DNA of 64,000 nucleotides from RI-153 sp963721725 (GTDB lineage: Bacteria; Chloroflexota; Anaerolineae; Caldilineales; Caldilineaceae). Under the pieces are notes generated by a model. The model was given only the letters and a program-made list of their open reading frames with translations. It made no database searches and was not told where the DNA came from. The stretch is taken from contig CAVRLX010000017.1 of NCBI GenBank assembly GCA_963721725.1, forward strand, positions 124,001 to 188,000, read 5' to 3'. Below, piece by piece: positions 45,736 through 54,159 of the stretch; within the stretch, counting starts at the first letter, position 1, and every line of letters starts with the position of its first letter. Position numbers and translations under genes: made by a program.

Positions 45736-46285
45736 CAGACCGCCGCTGCTCTGCTTGGGGCCATTGCTGGTCTGGGCGAACGCACGGGCAATGCCCTTTC
45801 GCCCTTCCACCAACGGCTGATCGTCGAACGCAGCGCCGCTGCACGACAACGCCTGGCCGAAATCGCCCTAGCCGAAGGGGATTTGGCAGAAACAGCCCGG
45901 GCCGTGAGCGAAAGCCTGCATTACCAACTCACAGTGCGCTGGCCGAGTACAGAAGTGGTTGATTGTCTCTGGGTGGGGGTCTGCTTGCTCACGGCGCAGC
46001 AGGAGTACCAGTGGGCGGCAACGGTCTTGGGATCGGCTGAACAGATGCGCCGCCACATCCGGTATCGCTCAGTTGGGCCACTCCGTCCGCTGTATCGACG
46101 CCGCGCGTGCGACGGTTCAGACCGCGCTGGGGCTGTCAGCGTTCGCCGTAGCCTTCGCCGCCGGGCAGCGGATGACGCTGGCGGAGGTGGTTGCTGATAA
46201 TCTGCGTCGATCTCTTCGCGTCGGCTCAACCCCTGGTTCAACGGCAAGCCTGCCTCCTCATCAACCTGCCCACCAAGGCGCTTAG
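45736..46285 (+). pseudogene. C-terminal fragment of an ATPase/TPR transcriptional regulator
   Basis: The plus strand, directly next to the hydrolase fragment, encodes AAALLGAIAGLGERTG, SAAARQRLAEIALAEGDLAETARAV and SAEQMRRHI, then in another frame ALGLSAFAVAFAAGQRM and TLAEVVADNL. This order is the usual end of large LuxR/AfsR-like regulators with a P-loop domain and helical repeats. The N-terminal DNA-binding and ATPase parts are absent. No start codon fits. The tail beyond 46200 is doubtful. Confidence 0.65.
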
Positions 46286-46326
46286 CTCTGGGAAAAAGTC
46301 CTCAAGATTTTACTCCACAAAAAGCG

Positions 46327-46370
46327 AAGGGCTTGCATCGACAGAGTTTCATCTGCCAATGCAAGCCCTT
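46327..46370 (-). terminator. Rho-independent terminator of the LysM/RodZ-like gene
   Basis: AAGGGCTTGCAT at 46327-46338 and ATGCAAGCCCTT at 46359-46370 form a perfect 12-bp stem. On the minus strand the stem is followed by CGCTTTTTGTGG, giving a T-run, and lies 40 bases after the gene's stop. Confidence 0.75.
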
Positions 46371-46409
46371 TATATTGAATGTTAGTCCGAGCTTTGGGGA
46401 AGCGACTTG

Positions 46410-48059
46410 CTACTGGTAAATAATCAAATTCGGTGTGACGCCCATGTATTCCAACTGCGGATAGAGTTCCTCGCCCATGGCGTGTATGGGGTCAAGCAGC
46501 GGCTCGTCCCAGCGATAGAAGAGTTTGAAGGCCACGAACGGTGATGTTTCATCTACCAGCGAGTTGTATTTGCTGATCTTGCCCCACGGGCCGCCCCAGC
46601 CATCCACCGAGAGCGTCAGCGCCACTTTGTCATAGCTGTAGTCCAGGTTCTCTTTGTCGTGGATCATGTTCCACTGGAACTGATGGACAAGCAGCACGCG
46701 CTGCCCTGGAATGTTGTTTTCTTCCATATATTTCTGGATGACTGCCTGGGTTTCGTTGACCTGTGCCGCGGTGACGAATCCGATGGGATCACCGGGCGTC
46801 ACCTGCCCCGGGTGAACCATGGCAAATTCGGGGTCGATGCCCAGATGCACATTGTCGTATTGGAGATAGGGTAACACAATGGAAATGGCCTGGGCCGGGG
46901 TCAACGCGCCGATCTGAACATCTAAAATCACCGGATAATTGAGTTCCAGCCCTTTGGAAATATAGGTCATTACGGTTTCGTCGTCGAGGAAGCCAAGATA
47001 ACTGCCGTCACCGGGGGCCCAGGTTGCCATGCCGTGGACAAGATGATAGGCAGGGGTGATGGTAAGATCGGGGCCGTTGGCGGCGTCATAAGCGGCGGCT
47101 TCGGCCTGTAACTTTGTGGTCAGTTCGTCCACGTCAAACTCGCCGAGGATGCCCATCACCGGCACGTAGGGACGCCCATAATAGGTGAGCCAGGTTGTGC
47201 CTGAATAGGGCGAATCCACCGACATGGCCTTGGCATGAATTGTCATGCGCTCGGTGATGGTGCCGCGGGCGACTATCACCGGCACGGCGGGCGTTGCGTC
47301 TGGGGGCAAGATGCCCACTGTGCCATCGGGGTTGGGGATGAGCAACTGCCAGCCCACGTTGATAAGGTTGGGATCGGAAATATTGTTGGCCGCTTGAATC
47401 GCTTCCACCGAGATGCCGTACTCTTCGGCGATAGTGCCAAGTGTATCGCCGGGCTGTACCACATAAATAATGGCAGGCACATCTGCGCTGACCGTTAAGA
47501 TCAGTGTCCCGCTAAGGGATGTAGTATTGGTCAGTGCTGTGCTTTCGGTCAGCGCGGCGCTGACCGTCACAGAGTCTGTGGCAGTCAACAGTGTTGTGGC
47601 GGTGAGCGGTTTAGTTGTAGTCACGGCGCGGGTCGGCGTGGCCGTGGCGCGTGGGGTACGTGTGGCCGTTGGCGTCGCTATCGACGCTGCCACAGGCGGA
47701 TACCGTCCGGCATCGTCGGGCCAACGCAGGGTAATCACTTGGCTGCGCGTGCCGAGAACGCCCAAAAAGCTGCCATCTGCGCTGATTTCTACGCCGCCAG
47801 CGTTGCTGATCACAATCACGATTGACTGCCCTGTCCAGCTTTCCTCACTCCCCGCTGCCATTACCCCAAAGTAGCGTTGCACACCATCAACCGTGGCTGC
47901 GATCCAACTGCGTTCCATAGCCTTGATGGAAACTGTGTGAGTGTTCTGTTGAGATTGTGCGGCTGCGGCGTAGTGTAAACTGACAAAAAAGACCATGCAC
48001 AAGAGGGCCGAGGTTAGCAGGGTCAACCGCAGCGAACGAAAAAGAGAGGGATGAATCAT
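46410..48059 (-). CDS. Secreted protein with RodZ-C-like and LysM domains and a conserved C-terminal domain
   Basis: The 549-residue protein has an N-terminal signal or anchor helix (about 10-34). Residues about 40-115 (SIKAMERSWIAATVDGVQRY, then GGVEISADGSFLGVLG) resemble the extracytoplasmic RodZ C-terminal (DUF4115) domain. A Thr-rich linker follows (about 120-195), then one LysM (IYVVQPGDTLGTIAEEYG, about 198-243). The last 300 residues (MTIHAKAMSVDSPYSGTTWL, PVILDVQIG, VHLGIDPEFAMV) look like a TIM-barrel-type fold with aspartates and glutamates, perhaps a wall hydrolase, but I recognise no named family. Surface location is likely. Confidence 0.82.
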   Translation of the reverse strand: MIHPSLFRSLRLTLLTSALLCMVFFVSLHYAAAAQSQQNTHTVSIKAMERSWIAATVDGVQRYFGVMAAGSEESWTGQSIVIVISNAGGVEISADGSFLGVLGTRSQVITLRWPDDAGRYPPVAASIATPTATRTPRATATPTRAVTTTKPLTATTLLTATDSVTVSAALTESTALTNTTSLSGTLILTVSADVPAIIYVVQPGDTLGTIAEEYGISVEAIQAANNISDPNLINVGWQLLIPNPDGTVGILPPDATPAVPVIVARGTITERMTIHAKAMSVDSPYSGTTWLTYYGRPYVPVMGILGEFDVDELTTKLQAEAAAYDAANGPDLTITPAYHLVHGMATWAPGDGSYLGFLDDETVMTYISKGLELNYPVILDVQIGALTPAQAISIVLPYLQYDNVHLGIDPEFAMVHPGQVTPGDPIGFVTAAQVNETQAVIQKYMEENNIPGQRVLLVHQFQWNMIHDKENLDYSYDKVALTLSVDGWGGPWGKISKYNSLVDETSPFVAFKLFYRWDEPLLDPIHAMGEELYPQLEYMGVTPNLIIYQ

Positions 48060-48126
48060 GTCTATACAACTCCTGGAATGAGATTAAAAGAGGGGCTTCA
48101 TGGCCCGATTGATAGAGCAAAAAGAG

Positions 48127-48729
48127 TTACTTTTGATGCAACAACGCTGCCAGATCAAGATCACGCGCCGCGCCAGTCTCTGCTTTGAGACCGCGTTGCA
48201 TGAGTTCGAGTGCGTCTTGATGATAGCATTGGGACTCAGAAGCAATACAATCCGACGGGACGACAATGCTATAGCCGCGCATGTAAGCATCGTTGGCAGT
48301 AAAAAGCACACAAATCTCCCCGGCAAACCCCGTCAAAATCAAGGTTTTGGCGTGGAGATGTTGCAGCAGAATTTCCAGCGCAGTCTGATAGAAGCCCGAA
48401 TGCTTGGGCTTGAGAATAAAGTAATCGTCATCAGCGGGCAGCAGTTTTTCCACAACCGGCTGGCCGCGCACATGGTCTTTCAGACAGTGGTCGATGAGTT
48501 GACGAAAGTTCGATTGCCAGCGGCCAAAGTTATCGTTGACGTAGATCACGGGAATGTGCAGTGATTTGGCTTTGCGTTTCAATGCGGCAATCTGATCCGC
48601 CGCCGCCAGGGCCGGAGCTAACAGATTCTCACCGCCCTCAAATTCCAGATCGTTAATAACATCAATAAGCAGCAGAACGACCGCCGCGCTATCAGGGGCA
48701 TTGCCGTGTAGAGTAGAATCGCTTGCCAT
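48127..48729 (-). CDS. Isochorismatase-like cysteine hydrolase
   Basis: The 200-residue protein fits the family: VVLLLIDVINDLEFEG contains the catalytic aspartate, FILKPKHSGFYQTALEILL the conserved lysine and SGF block, and LILTGFAGEICVLFTANDAY the nucleophilic cysteine. The preceding residue pair is not the classical cis-peptide GV-x-x-C arrangement but GEICV, common in nicotinamidase-like proteins. Members hydrolyse amides such as nicotinamide, ureidoacrylate or carbamoyl compounds. The start at 48729 (MASDSTLHGN) is preferred to the frame start at 48795. It lies beside the LysM gene, 67 bases upstream of its start. Confidence 0.86.
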   Translation of the reverse strand: MASDSTLHGNAPDSAAVVLLLIDVINDLEFEGGENLLAPALAAADQIAALKRKAKSLHIPVIYVNDNFGRWQSNFRQLIDHCLKDHVRGQPVVEKLLPADDDYFILKPKHSGFYQTALEILLQHLHAKTLILTGFAGEICVLFTANDAYMRGYSIVVPSDCIASESQCYHQDALELMQRGLKAETGAARDLDLAALLHQK

Positions 48730-48856
48730 ACAGATCCCTATGGGTGGATGGATAAAAATTTTCCACAGTATAGCCAGGAGGTTTGCGCCCTGCAAGCATT
48801 GGTGGAATAGATATATCTTGTCTATGCCTTCAAGAACAGATGGCAGATTTCATGAG

Positions 48857-48885
48857 AAGGCGAACTTTTTGAAAAAGTTCGCCTT
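48857..48885. terminator. Perfect palindromic terminator
   Basis: AAGGCGAACTTTTT and AAAAAGTTCGCCTT meet around one base, a 14-bp perfect stem with T-runs inside each arm. It lies between the hydrolase promoter side and the stop of the methyltransferase on the minus strand, 25 bases downstream of the latter, and should end its transcription. Confidence 0.75.
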
Positions 48886-48909
48886 CAGGTTTCTCCATTG
48901 GCAATTCGC

Positions 48910-49728
48910 CTATCCACCCCCACCGGGCTGATAGCGCGCCCAGAATGTGAACCAGGGCGGCATCACCGCTTTCATATGTTCCCACGTGCCGGGTTCCGGG
49001 TTGTCGTCCCAGGTTAGTTCCTCCCACACGCCCAAGATTACAAATTTGCGCTGTACCAATCCATCAACGACGGTGTGCAGTGTATGGCAAAATTCGCGTG
49101 GCCCCTTCACACGTTGGACAGTGCCTGCGCTATCCTCAAATTCCCAGTGGTCGTCGGTAAAAGTAATCTCCCCATCCGCATAGAGGCGCGCAACCGGATA
49201 GCCCAGTTCGGTCCAGCGTTTTTCGTCCATGGCGGCAAAGAAAGGGTTCATGCACATCATGCGATAGAGACCGCCAGGGCGCAGCACGCGCGCCACTTCG
49301 TCGAAAACAGGGGCAACGCTGGGCACAAAGTTTATGGAATACGGATGCCACACAATATCAAAGCTATCGTCGGCAAAGGCGGAGAGATCACGCATGTCAC
49401 ACTGGACAATGGTGAGCGCAAGGCCGTAATGGTCGGCGGCGCTGCGGTCTTTCTCCAGTTGGGCGGGCGTCAGATCGGTGACGGTGACATTCGCGCCCAG
49501 CAGGGCAAAGGCTATTGACTGTTGCCCGCCGCCGCCGGCAAGGCAGAGCACTTCTTTCCCGGCCACGTCGCCCATGATTCCTTCGGCATCCACCACTGGG
49601 CGCGCCGTTTCTGGGGTCAGGTCCAAATAGGGTCGCGAATAGAGCACATTGGTCTGGACCAAGTTGGTCCAGCGTTCCTGGTTCACTTTGGCAATGTCAT
49701 CAAACCAGGGAGTTGTCTTTTCATTCAT
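48910..49728 (-). CDS. Class I SAM-dependent methyltransferase
   Basis: The 272-residue protein has VLCLAGGGGQQSIAFALLG (motif I, glycine-rich), VTVTDLTPAQLEKDR (motif II, acidic residue for the ribose), IVQCDMRDLSAFADDSFD and VLRPGGLYRMMCMNP (motif VI). The N-terminus NQERWTNLVQTNVLYSRPYL is common in a small-molecule methyltransferase group. Substrate unknown. It is upstream of nothing obvious on the same strand, and ends before a strong terminator, so it is probably transcribed alone or with the beta-helix gene ahead of it, 20 bases away. Confidence 0.88.
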   Translation of the reverse strand: MNEKTTPWFDDIAKVNQERWTNLVQTNVLYSRPYLDLTPETARPVVDAEGIMGDVAGKEVLCLAGGGGQQSIAFALLGANVTVTDLTPAQLEKDRSAADHYGLALTIVQCDMRDLSAFADDSFDIVWHPYSINFVPSVAPVFDEVARVLRPGGLYRMMCMNPFFAAMDEKRWTELGYPVARLYADGEITFTDDHWEFEDSAGTVQRVKGPREFCHTLHTVVDGLVQRKFVILGVWEELTWDDNPEPGTWEHMKAVMPPWFTFWARYQPGGGG

Positions 49729-49748
49729 CTTGTTTCATATATCCTTTT

Positions 49749-51845
49749 TCATTTATCTTGCGCCAGGGCACCAATCAGGGGCAAGTAAAGAGAGTTCCAC
49801 GCAGATTGCAAAATAAAGCGCTGATTGGCGGTTCCTATACAGGTCTGCTGTTCAAATTTTATCCCTTGTTTGCCATGGATGGGGATAGTGAGACACTTGT
49901 CGCTATGGGCGGCTACAAGTCGATACTGCTTCCCTAGAGGCTGCAACATCCACAATTGATTGGCGTTAGCTTGGCACGTCCGCTGGATGGCAGCAGCGCC
50001 ATCGACTTGGGAAGCCCCTGCTACATCTAGACATTTGCTACTGTGCGCAGCCCGCAGCCGGTAGCCTGCGCCGTCGGCTTGCACCTGCCACACCTGATTG
50101 GCGTTACCGGCACATGACCATTGGATCACTGCGGCACCATCGGCATTTTCCGCGCCGGCCACGTCCAAACACTCGCCTGAAAAGGCAGAGATCACGGAGA
50201 TATGACGGGGGAGTGACGGCATCGCTTCGCCGTTATACTCATCAACGCCCAGATCAGACGCCTGCCCCAGTGGTCGTGTATCACCGTCAATATCTTTGTT
50301 CACGGTGCTGATAACACCGGCATCAATGGCAGCCGAGGCTGACGAAAGATGATAGCCATCGGCAGCGAAGGCTGGATCACCCGTATGCGCGTTTTGGATC
50401 GAAATGCTGGCGCTGCCATTGGTATTACCCGCATTCGCCTTCCAGAGGACGCCATTTACTGTGACGTGGGTAGAGATGTTGGCCGTAGAAGAGATCCCCA
50501 TGGTGTGGCTGACCACAATCGCATTGGTCAAGGTCAGAGCCGCCGTATCCACCCAAATGGCGGCATGGCTATTGCTGACCAGGGTTGCGTGTTGAATGTC
50601 GAAAGTCCCCCCTGTCAAATAGACTGCGCCATCATGCTCCACACAACTACCGGGGTGGGCAGAGGTGGGTGTGGACGCTCTGTTCTGACGCACCACCAGA
50701 TTTTCGAGCTTCGCATTTCCATTCAGGAAAAGTCCGCTGCCACAGGGTGCAAGAGAAGGCCCACCCCAACCATCCACGCGGTTATCAGCAACCAGCAAAT
50801 TAAACGCCTCTAGTCTCTCTCCCGAAACTTGCCCCTGAAAAATGCCGCCGCCCTGTTCCCCAGAGCGATTCCCGATGATGGAAACGTCTTCCAAACGCAG
50901 TTTGCCTCTGTTCCCAATCGCCCCACCCTGGCCCACATTAGTGGCAAAGTTGGACACCTTGAAGGCAACATTGTTTCGAAAGAGCGATGAAAGAATTTTC
51001 GCGCGGCCATTGTTGGCAAAACCACCCCCAATTATACCTGTATTAGAGTAAAACGTGCTGTGGCTGATCTCGGCTTCACCCAGATCGCCATTAAAAATGG
51101 CGCCTCCATAACTATAGAGACAACGGTGATCGCACTCGGCGCGATTGCCCTCAAACTGCGTGTATGCGACTGCTAACCGGCCACGATTATCAATCGCCGC
51201 CCCGTTTCCATTATTCGCCAGGTTGTCCACAAAGGCACTATTTTGGATCGTCGCCTGCCCTGTCTCTGAGTTATAGATCGCCCCTCCCACAACAGCGCTG
51301 TTGCCTTCAAAGCGACTGTTGGTAATAGTCAAAAGGTGTGTATTGTAAATGGCACCCCCCACGCCGCCAGCACAGCCAATCCCACCACATAGATTAAGGC
51401 TATCCCGGAGTAGACTCTCATCAATCAACAACGTCCCTGTGTTGTAGATCCCGGCCCCCTCCGCCGGTGACCATTGAGGTGTATTTCGCCCCGCCAAGGT
51501 TAACCTCTGTAAACGCAGAGTGGCGTCTGGGTTTACAGAGAAAAGTCGTTCATTGACCCCCTCTGCAATCGCTAGGGTAATGAGACCGGAGCCGTCCACA
51601 GTGGTATCGGCAGAAATAGTAGCGCCACTCCCAATAGTAATGGTCATAGGGTGTATTCCACAGTTAAACGTCACTTGCCCTCCGCCGACCAAAGCAGCAT
51701 CGAATGCGGCTTCGGTACAGCTCTCCGGTGTGCCCGTGCCCACCACCCCAGCCGCCAGCGCCACACTCTTCAGACCCACAGCTAAACAGGTTGTCAATAT
51801 GAGCGCAAAAGCCAGACCAAATCCGCTATGGAGCAAGCGATTCAT
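49749..51845 (-). CDS. Secreted right-handed beta-helix protein with ricin-B lectin domain
   Basis: The 698-residue protein has a signal peptide (about 1-31, cut after SVALA). Residues about 40-530 are a parallel beta-helix with many GGAIYN or GGGIFN rungs (GVGGAIYNTHLLTITNSRFEG, for example), as in polymorphic outer-surface and pectate-lyase-like proteins. Residues about 548-680 form a beta-trefoil with three repeats, each with CLDVAGA and NANQVW/NANQLW, the QxW motif of ricin-type lectins that bind galactose or xylan. The last residues SLYLPLIGALAQDK resemble short hydrophobic tails often seen on secreted Chloroflexi proteins. A surface carbohydrate-binding role is inferred. Confidence 0.87.
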   Translation of the reverse strand: MNRLLHSGFGLAFALILTTCLAVGLKSVALAAGVVGTGTPESCTEAAFDAALVGGGQVTFNCGIHPMTITIGSGATISADTTVDGSGLITLAIAEGVNERLFSVNPDATLRLQRLTLAGRNTPQWSPAEGAGIYNTGTLLIDESLLRDSLNLCGGIGCAGGVGGAIYNTHLLTITNSRFEGNSAVVGGAIYNSETGQATIQNSAFVDNLANNGNGAAIDNRGRLAVAYTQFEGNRAECDHRCLYSYGGAIFNGDLGEAEISHSTFYSNTGIIGGGFANNGRAKILSSLFRNNVAFKVSNFATNVGQGGAIGNRGKLRLEDVSIIGNRSGEQGGGIFQGQVSGERLEAFNLLVADNRVDGWGGPSLAPCGSGLFLNGNAKLENLVVRQNRASTPTSAHPGSCVEHDGAVYLTGGTFDIQHATLVSNSHAAIWVDTAALTLTNAIVVSHTMGISSTANISTHVTVNGVLWKANAGNTNGSASISIQNAHTGDPAFAADGYHLSSASAAIDAGVISTVNKDIDGDTRPLGQASDLGVDEYNGEAMPSLPRHISVISAFSGECLDVAGAENADGAAVIQWSCAGNANQVWQVQADGAGYRLRAAHSSKCLDVAGASQVDGAAAIQRTCQANANQLWMLQPLGKQYRLVAAHSDKCLTIPIHGKQGIKFEQQTCIGTANQRFILQSAWNSLYLPLIGALAQDK

Positions 51846-52056
51846 AGGCTCTCCTATAGGGTGTTTAAGAAAGGAAGTAAGCTTGCAAAAAATGGCTTTG
51901 TCATTTTCACAGATTCAAGTATGATTGTCCACATCTCCCAACGGTTTCCGGCGTGATCCGCTCCAGGTTGAAACTCCGGCATCCTCGACACCTGTCTCAT
52001 CTCTCGCCAGCACCCTATGCTGGCCGCATCTGAATCTATCCTGAAAGGAGTGCCGT

Positions 52057-52656
52057 ATGCGCGCCCTTCGCGGCTATGTTCGCCTGATCGATGGCCTTTC
52101 CGAGTGGCTGGGCTGGCTTTCCATGATGCTGGTGGTGATCACCGTGATCATCGGCATCTACAACGTCGCCGCCCGCTACATCGGCTATTACATCGGCGTG
52201 CAACTCTCCTCTAATGTCTTCATCGAATTGCAATGGTATCTCTACTCCCTCGTCTTTTTTACCGGTTTTTCCTACATTCTCCGGCATGGGATTAACGTGC
52301 GCGTGGACTTCATCTATGCCGGGTGGTCGAAAAAGCGCAAAGCCACCCTGGATTTTTGGGGCCATCTCTTTTTTCTCGTTCCCTTTTGCATTTTGGGCAT
52401 CTGGGTCACCGTCAGCCCGGTGTTGGCTTCGTGGGGGCTGCGGCCCAACGGCAGTTGGGGCATGTGGGAAGTCTCGCCCGATCCGGGCGGGTTGCCGCGT
52501 GCGCCCCTGAAAACCGTGATTATCATTGCCTTCGCCTTTTTATTGCTCCAAGCGATGAGCGAGTTGATCAAGCTGCTGGCCGTGATGATCAATCGTCAGG
52601 CCGATCTGGTTGTCGAAGCGAAAATCGAGCCAGACACACCACTGCGGATTGAATAG
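52057..52656 (+). CDS. dctQ: TRAP transporter small permease
   Basis: The ATG at 52057 is seven bases after AAAGGAG. The 199-residue membrane protein has four helices and reads LMSMMLVVITVIIGIYNVAARY-like in the first (LVVITVIIGIYNVAAR), then IELQWYLYSLVFFTGFSYIL and NVRVDFIYAGW, the DctQ-conserved W-x-x-x-L-F and N-x-R-x-D motifs. DctQ with DctM forms the membrane part of sodium-driven TRAP importers fed by a periplasmic receptor. A long loop (LASWGLRPNGSWGMWEVSPD) before the last helix matches the larger DctQ class. No receptor gene lies upstream. Confidence 0.9.
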   Translation: MRALRGYVRLIDGLSEWLGWLSMMLVVITVIIGIYNVAARYIGYYIGVQLSSNVFIELQWYLYSLVFFTGFSYILRHGINVRVDFIYAGWSKKRKATLDFWGHLFFLVPFCILGIWVTVSPVLASWGLRPNGSWGMWEVSPDPGGLPRAPLKTVIIIAFAFLLLQAMSELIKLLAVMINRQADLVVEAKIEPDTPLRIE

Positions 52657-52723
52657 CAAGATTTGTAACTTACAGGTACAACGCACGCGCCAGGAGTATA
52701 TCAGGTGTGAAACACGTGTGTGA

Positions 52724-52744
52724 CGAGTGCGTCGCACCCTAGAT
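52724..52744. repeat. 21-bp dispersed repeat, inverted copy of 1041-1061
   Basis: CGAGTGCGTCGCACCCTAGAT is the exact reverse complement of bases 1041-1061, 51.7 kb away. It sits in the dctQ-dctM spacer, 65 bases before the dctM start. Confidence 0.85.
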
Positions 52745-52808
52745 CTGAACAGGTACGAAGATTTTTACCAAAAGTGTCTTTCCTTCCCGTTGATGAGAGG
52801 TAGCGCCC

Positions 52809-53740
52809 ATGGGTTTTGAATGGCTCGCCATTGCAATGTTTGTTTTCTTTTTCGTGCTGATTCTCTACGGCTATCCTGTGGCCTTTTCGTTCGCGGGCAC
52901 AGCGCTCCTCTTCACCGTAATCGGCGTAGCCGTGGGAGATTTCAACCTGCTGCGCCTGCGTGCATTGCCCAATATCTGGTTCAAAACTATGTCCGATTTC
53001 ACCCTCTTGGCGATTATCTATTTCGTCTTCATGGGCGCAGTCTTTGAAAAATCCGGGCTGGCCGAACGGCTGCTTGAAACAGTCGGCATTATGATGGGGC
53101 CGATTCGGGGCGGATTGGCGCTGGCCGTAGTTTTGGTGGGAACATTGCTGGCCGCGGCCACCGGCGTGGTCGCCGCCACCGTAATTGTCATGGGGCTGAT
53201 CTCGCTGCCCGCCATGCTGCGCTACGGCTACGATCACAAATTTGCCACAGGCATCATTGTGGCGTCGGGAACCATGGCACAGTTGCTCCCACCCAGTTTA
53301 GTATTGGTGGTTCTGAGCGATCAAATCGGCGTCAGCGTGGGCGATCTCTTCTTGGGGGCCCTGATTCCGGGGCTGATTCTGTCGGGGCTGTATGCCCTCT
53401 ACGTCGTTCTCATCGCCATCATCCGCCCGCAAGATGCACCAGCCCTGCCGCCCGAAGCGCGCACACTCAAGGGGATGGCCCTGTTCCGGCGGGCGATGGT
53501 GGCCGTGGTGCCGCCGCTGCTGCTGATCTTCTCGGTGTTGGGCAGCATCTTCTTTGGCATTGCCACCCCCACCGAAGCCGGGGCCGTGGGCGCGTTGGGG
53601 CCTTGATTTTGACGGCGCTCAACGGCAACCTGCGCTGGCAGTTGATCAAAGACGCCGCCCGCTCCACATCGAACATTACGGCGCTGGTGATCATGATCCT
53701 CTTCTGTTCGTCCTATTTTGGCCTCGTCTTTGACGAATTG
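52809..53740 (+). CDS. dctM: TRAP transporter large permease, one frameshift and truncated 3' end
   Basis: The ATG at 52809 follows GAGAGG. FVLILYGYPVAFSFAGTALL and PNIWFKTMSDFTLLAIIYFVFMG begin a DctM-type permease, and GTMAQLLPPSLVLVVLSDQIGVSVGDLF and FGIATPTEAGAVGALG are its typical substrate-path loops. At 53595-53602 a GGGG run, one G short, shifts the frame; adding one G gives GALILTALNGNLRWQLIKDA and helices to about GLVF. There the coding sequence stops resembling DctM and becomes the antisense of a receptor gene's signal peptide. About 310 of the expected 430 or more residues remain. Confidence 0.85.
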
Positions 53741-53818
53741 GGCACAACCGGCTGCGCCAAGCGCGGCTGCGCCCACAGCGCCCTTGGCGGCGAATCCTAA
53801 AAATTCTCTACGCTTCAT
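53721..53818 (-). pseudogene. 5' end of a TRAP receptor gene (Tat signal peptide), inverted
   Basis: On the minus strand an ATG at 53818, seven bases after AAGGAG, reads MKRREFLGFAAKGAVGAAAL, GAAGCAQFV. The RREFLG is a twin-arginine motif, followed by a hydrophobic stretch and a lipobox-like GAAGC; this is usual for DctP-type TRAP receptors. After about residue 33 the frame runs through antisense dctM and no receptor sequence follows. The rest of the receptor is therefore missing or inverted elsewhere. Its own ribosome binding site is intact. Confidence 0.65.
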
Positions 53819-54159
53819 TCGGGGTCTCCTTATGAGTAAATAGTTGAACACCGCATTGGATTGGATGCCACGAGTAAGATAACCGCCTCAAGCACCCTGC
53901 TTGGGGCGGCGGGAAAATTCGATGCAGAAATGGTGACGTAGGTGCAAAAACGGGGGACTGAGGGTATTGTAGCGGGTTCAAGACGATTGTCAAACGCGAT
54001 TTTTCAGCCCACACAGGTTTATGCAAAAAAGAGGGGTGGCTTCTTTACAGGGTCGATCCATCTTCGTTACAATGGAGGTTAACAGATTACACAGCCAATG
54101 CGGGCTGCATCGACGCTGCCTGTGTGGCGGGTTGATGAAAAAACGATAGGGTACTCATT
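53819..54159. other. Spacer with a hairpin and the obgE promoter
   Basis: No gene is supported. CCGCC-TC-AAGC and GCTTGGGGCGG at 53883-53909 form a hairpin in the presumed leader of the inverted receptor fragment. The obgE promoter candidate lies at 54044-54073. Confidence 0.5.
54044..54073 (+). promoter_or_regulatory. Sigma-70-type promoter of obgE-nadD
   Basis: TTTACA at 54044-54049 and TACAAT at 54068-54073 are 18 bases apart, leaving a leader of about 80 bases before the obgE ATG at 54160. Confidence 0.5.

Noticed and set aside
46410..48059. Long antisense ORFs over GC-rich genes as overlapping genes
   Set aside because: Open antisense frames recur across nearly all genes here because of codon bias; none has recognisable motifs or ribosome binding sites.
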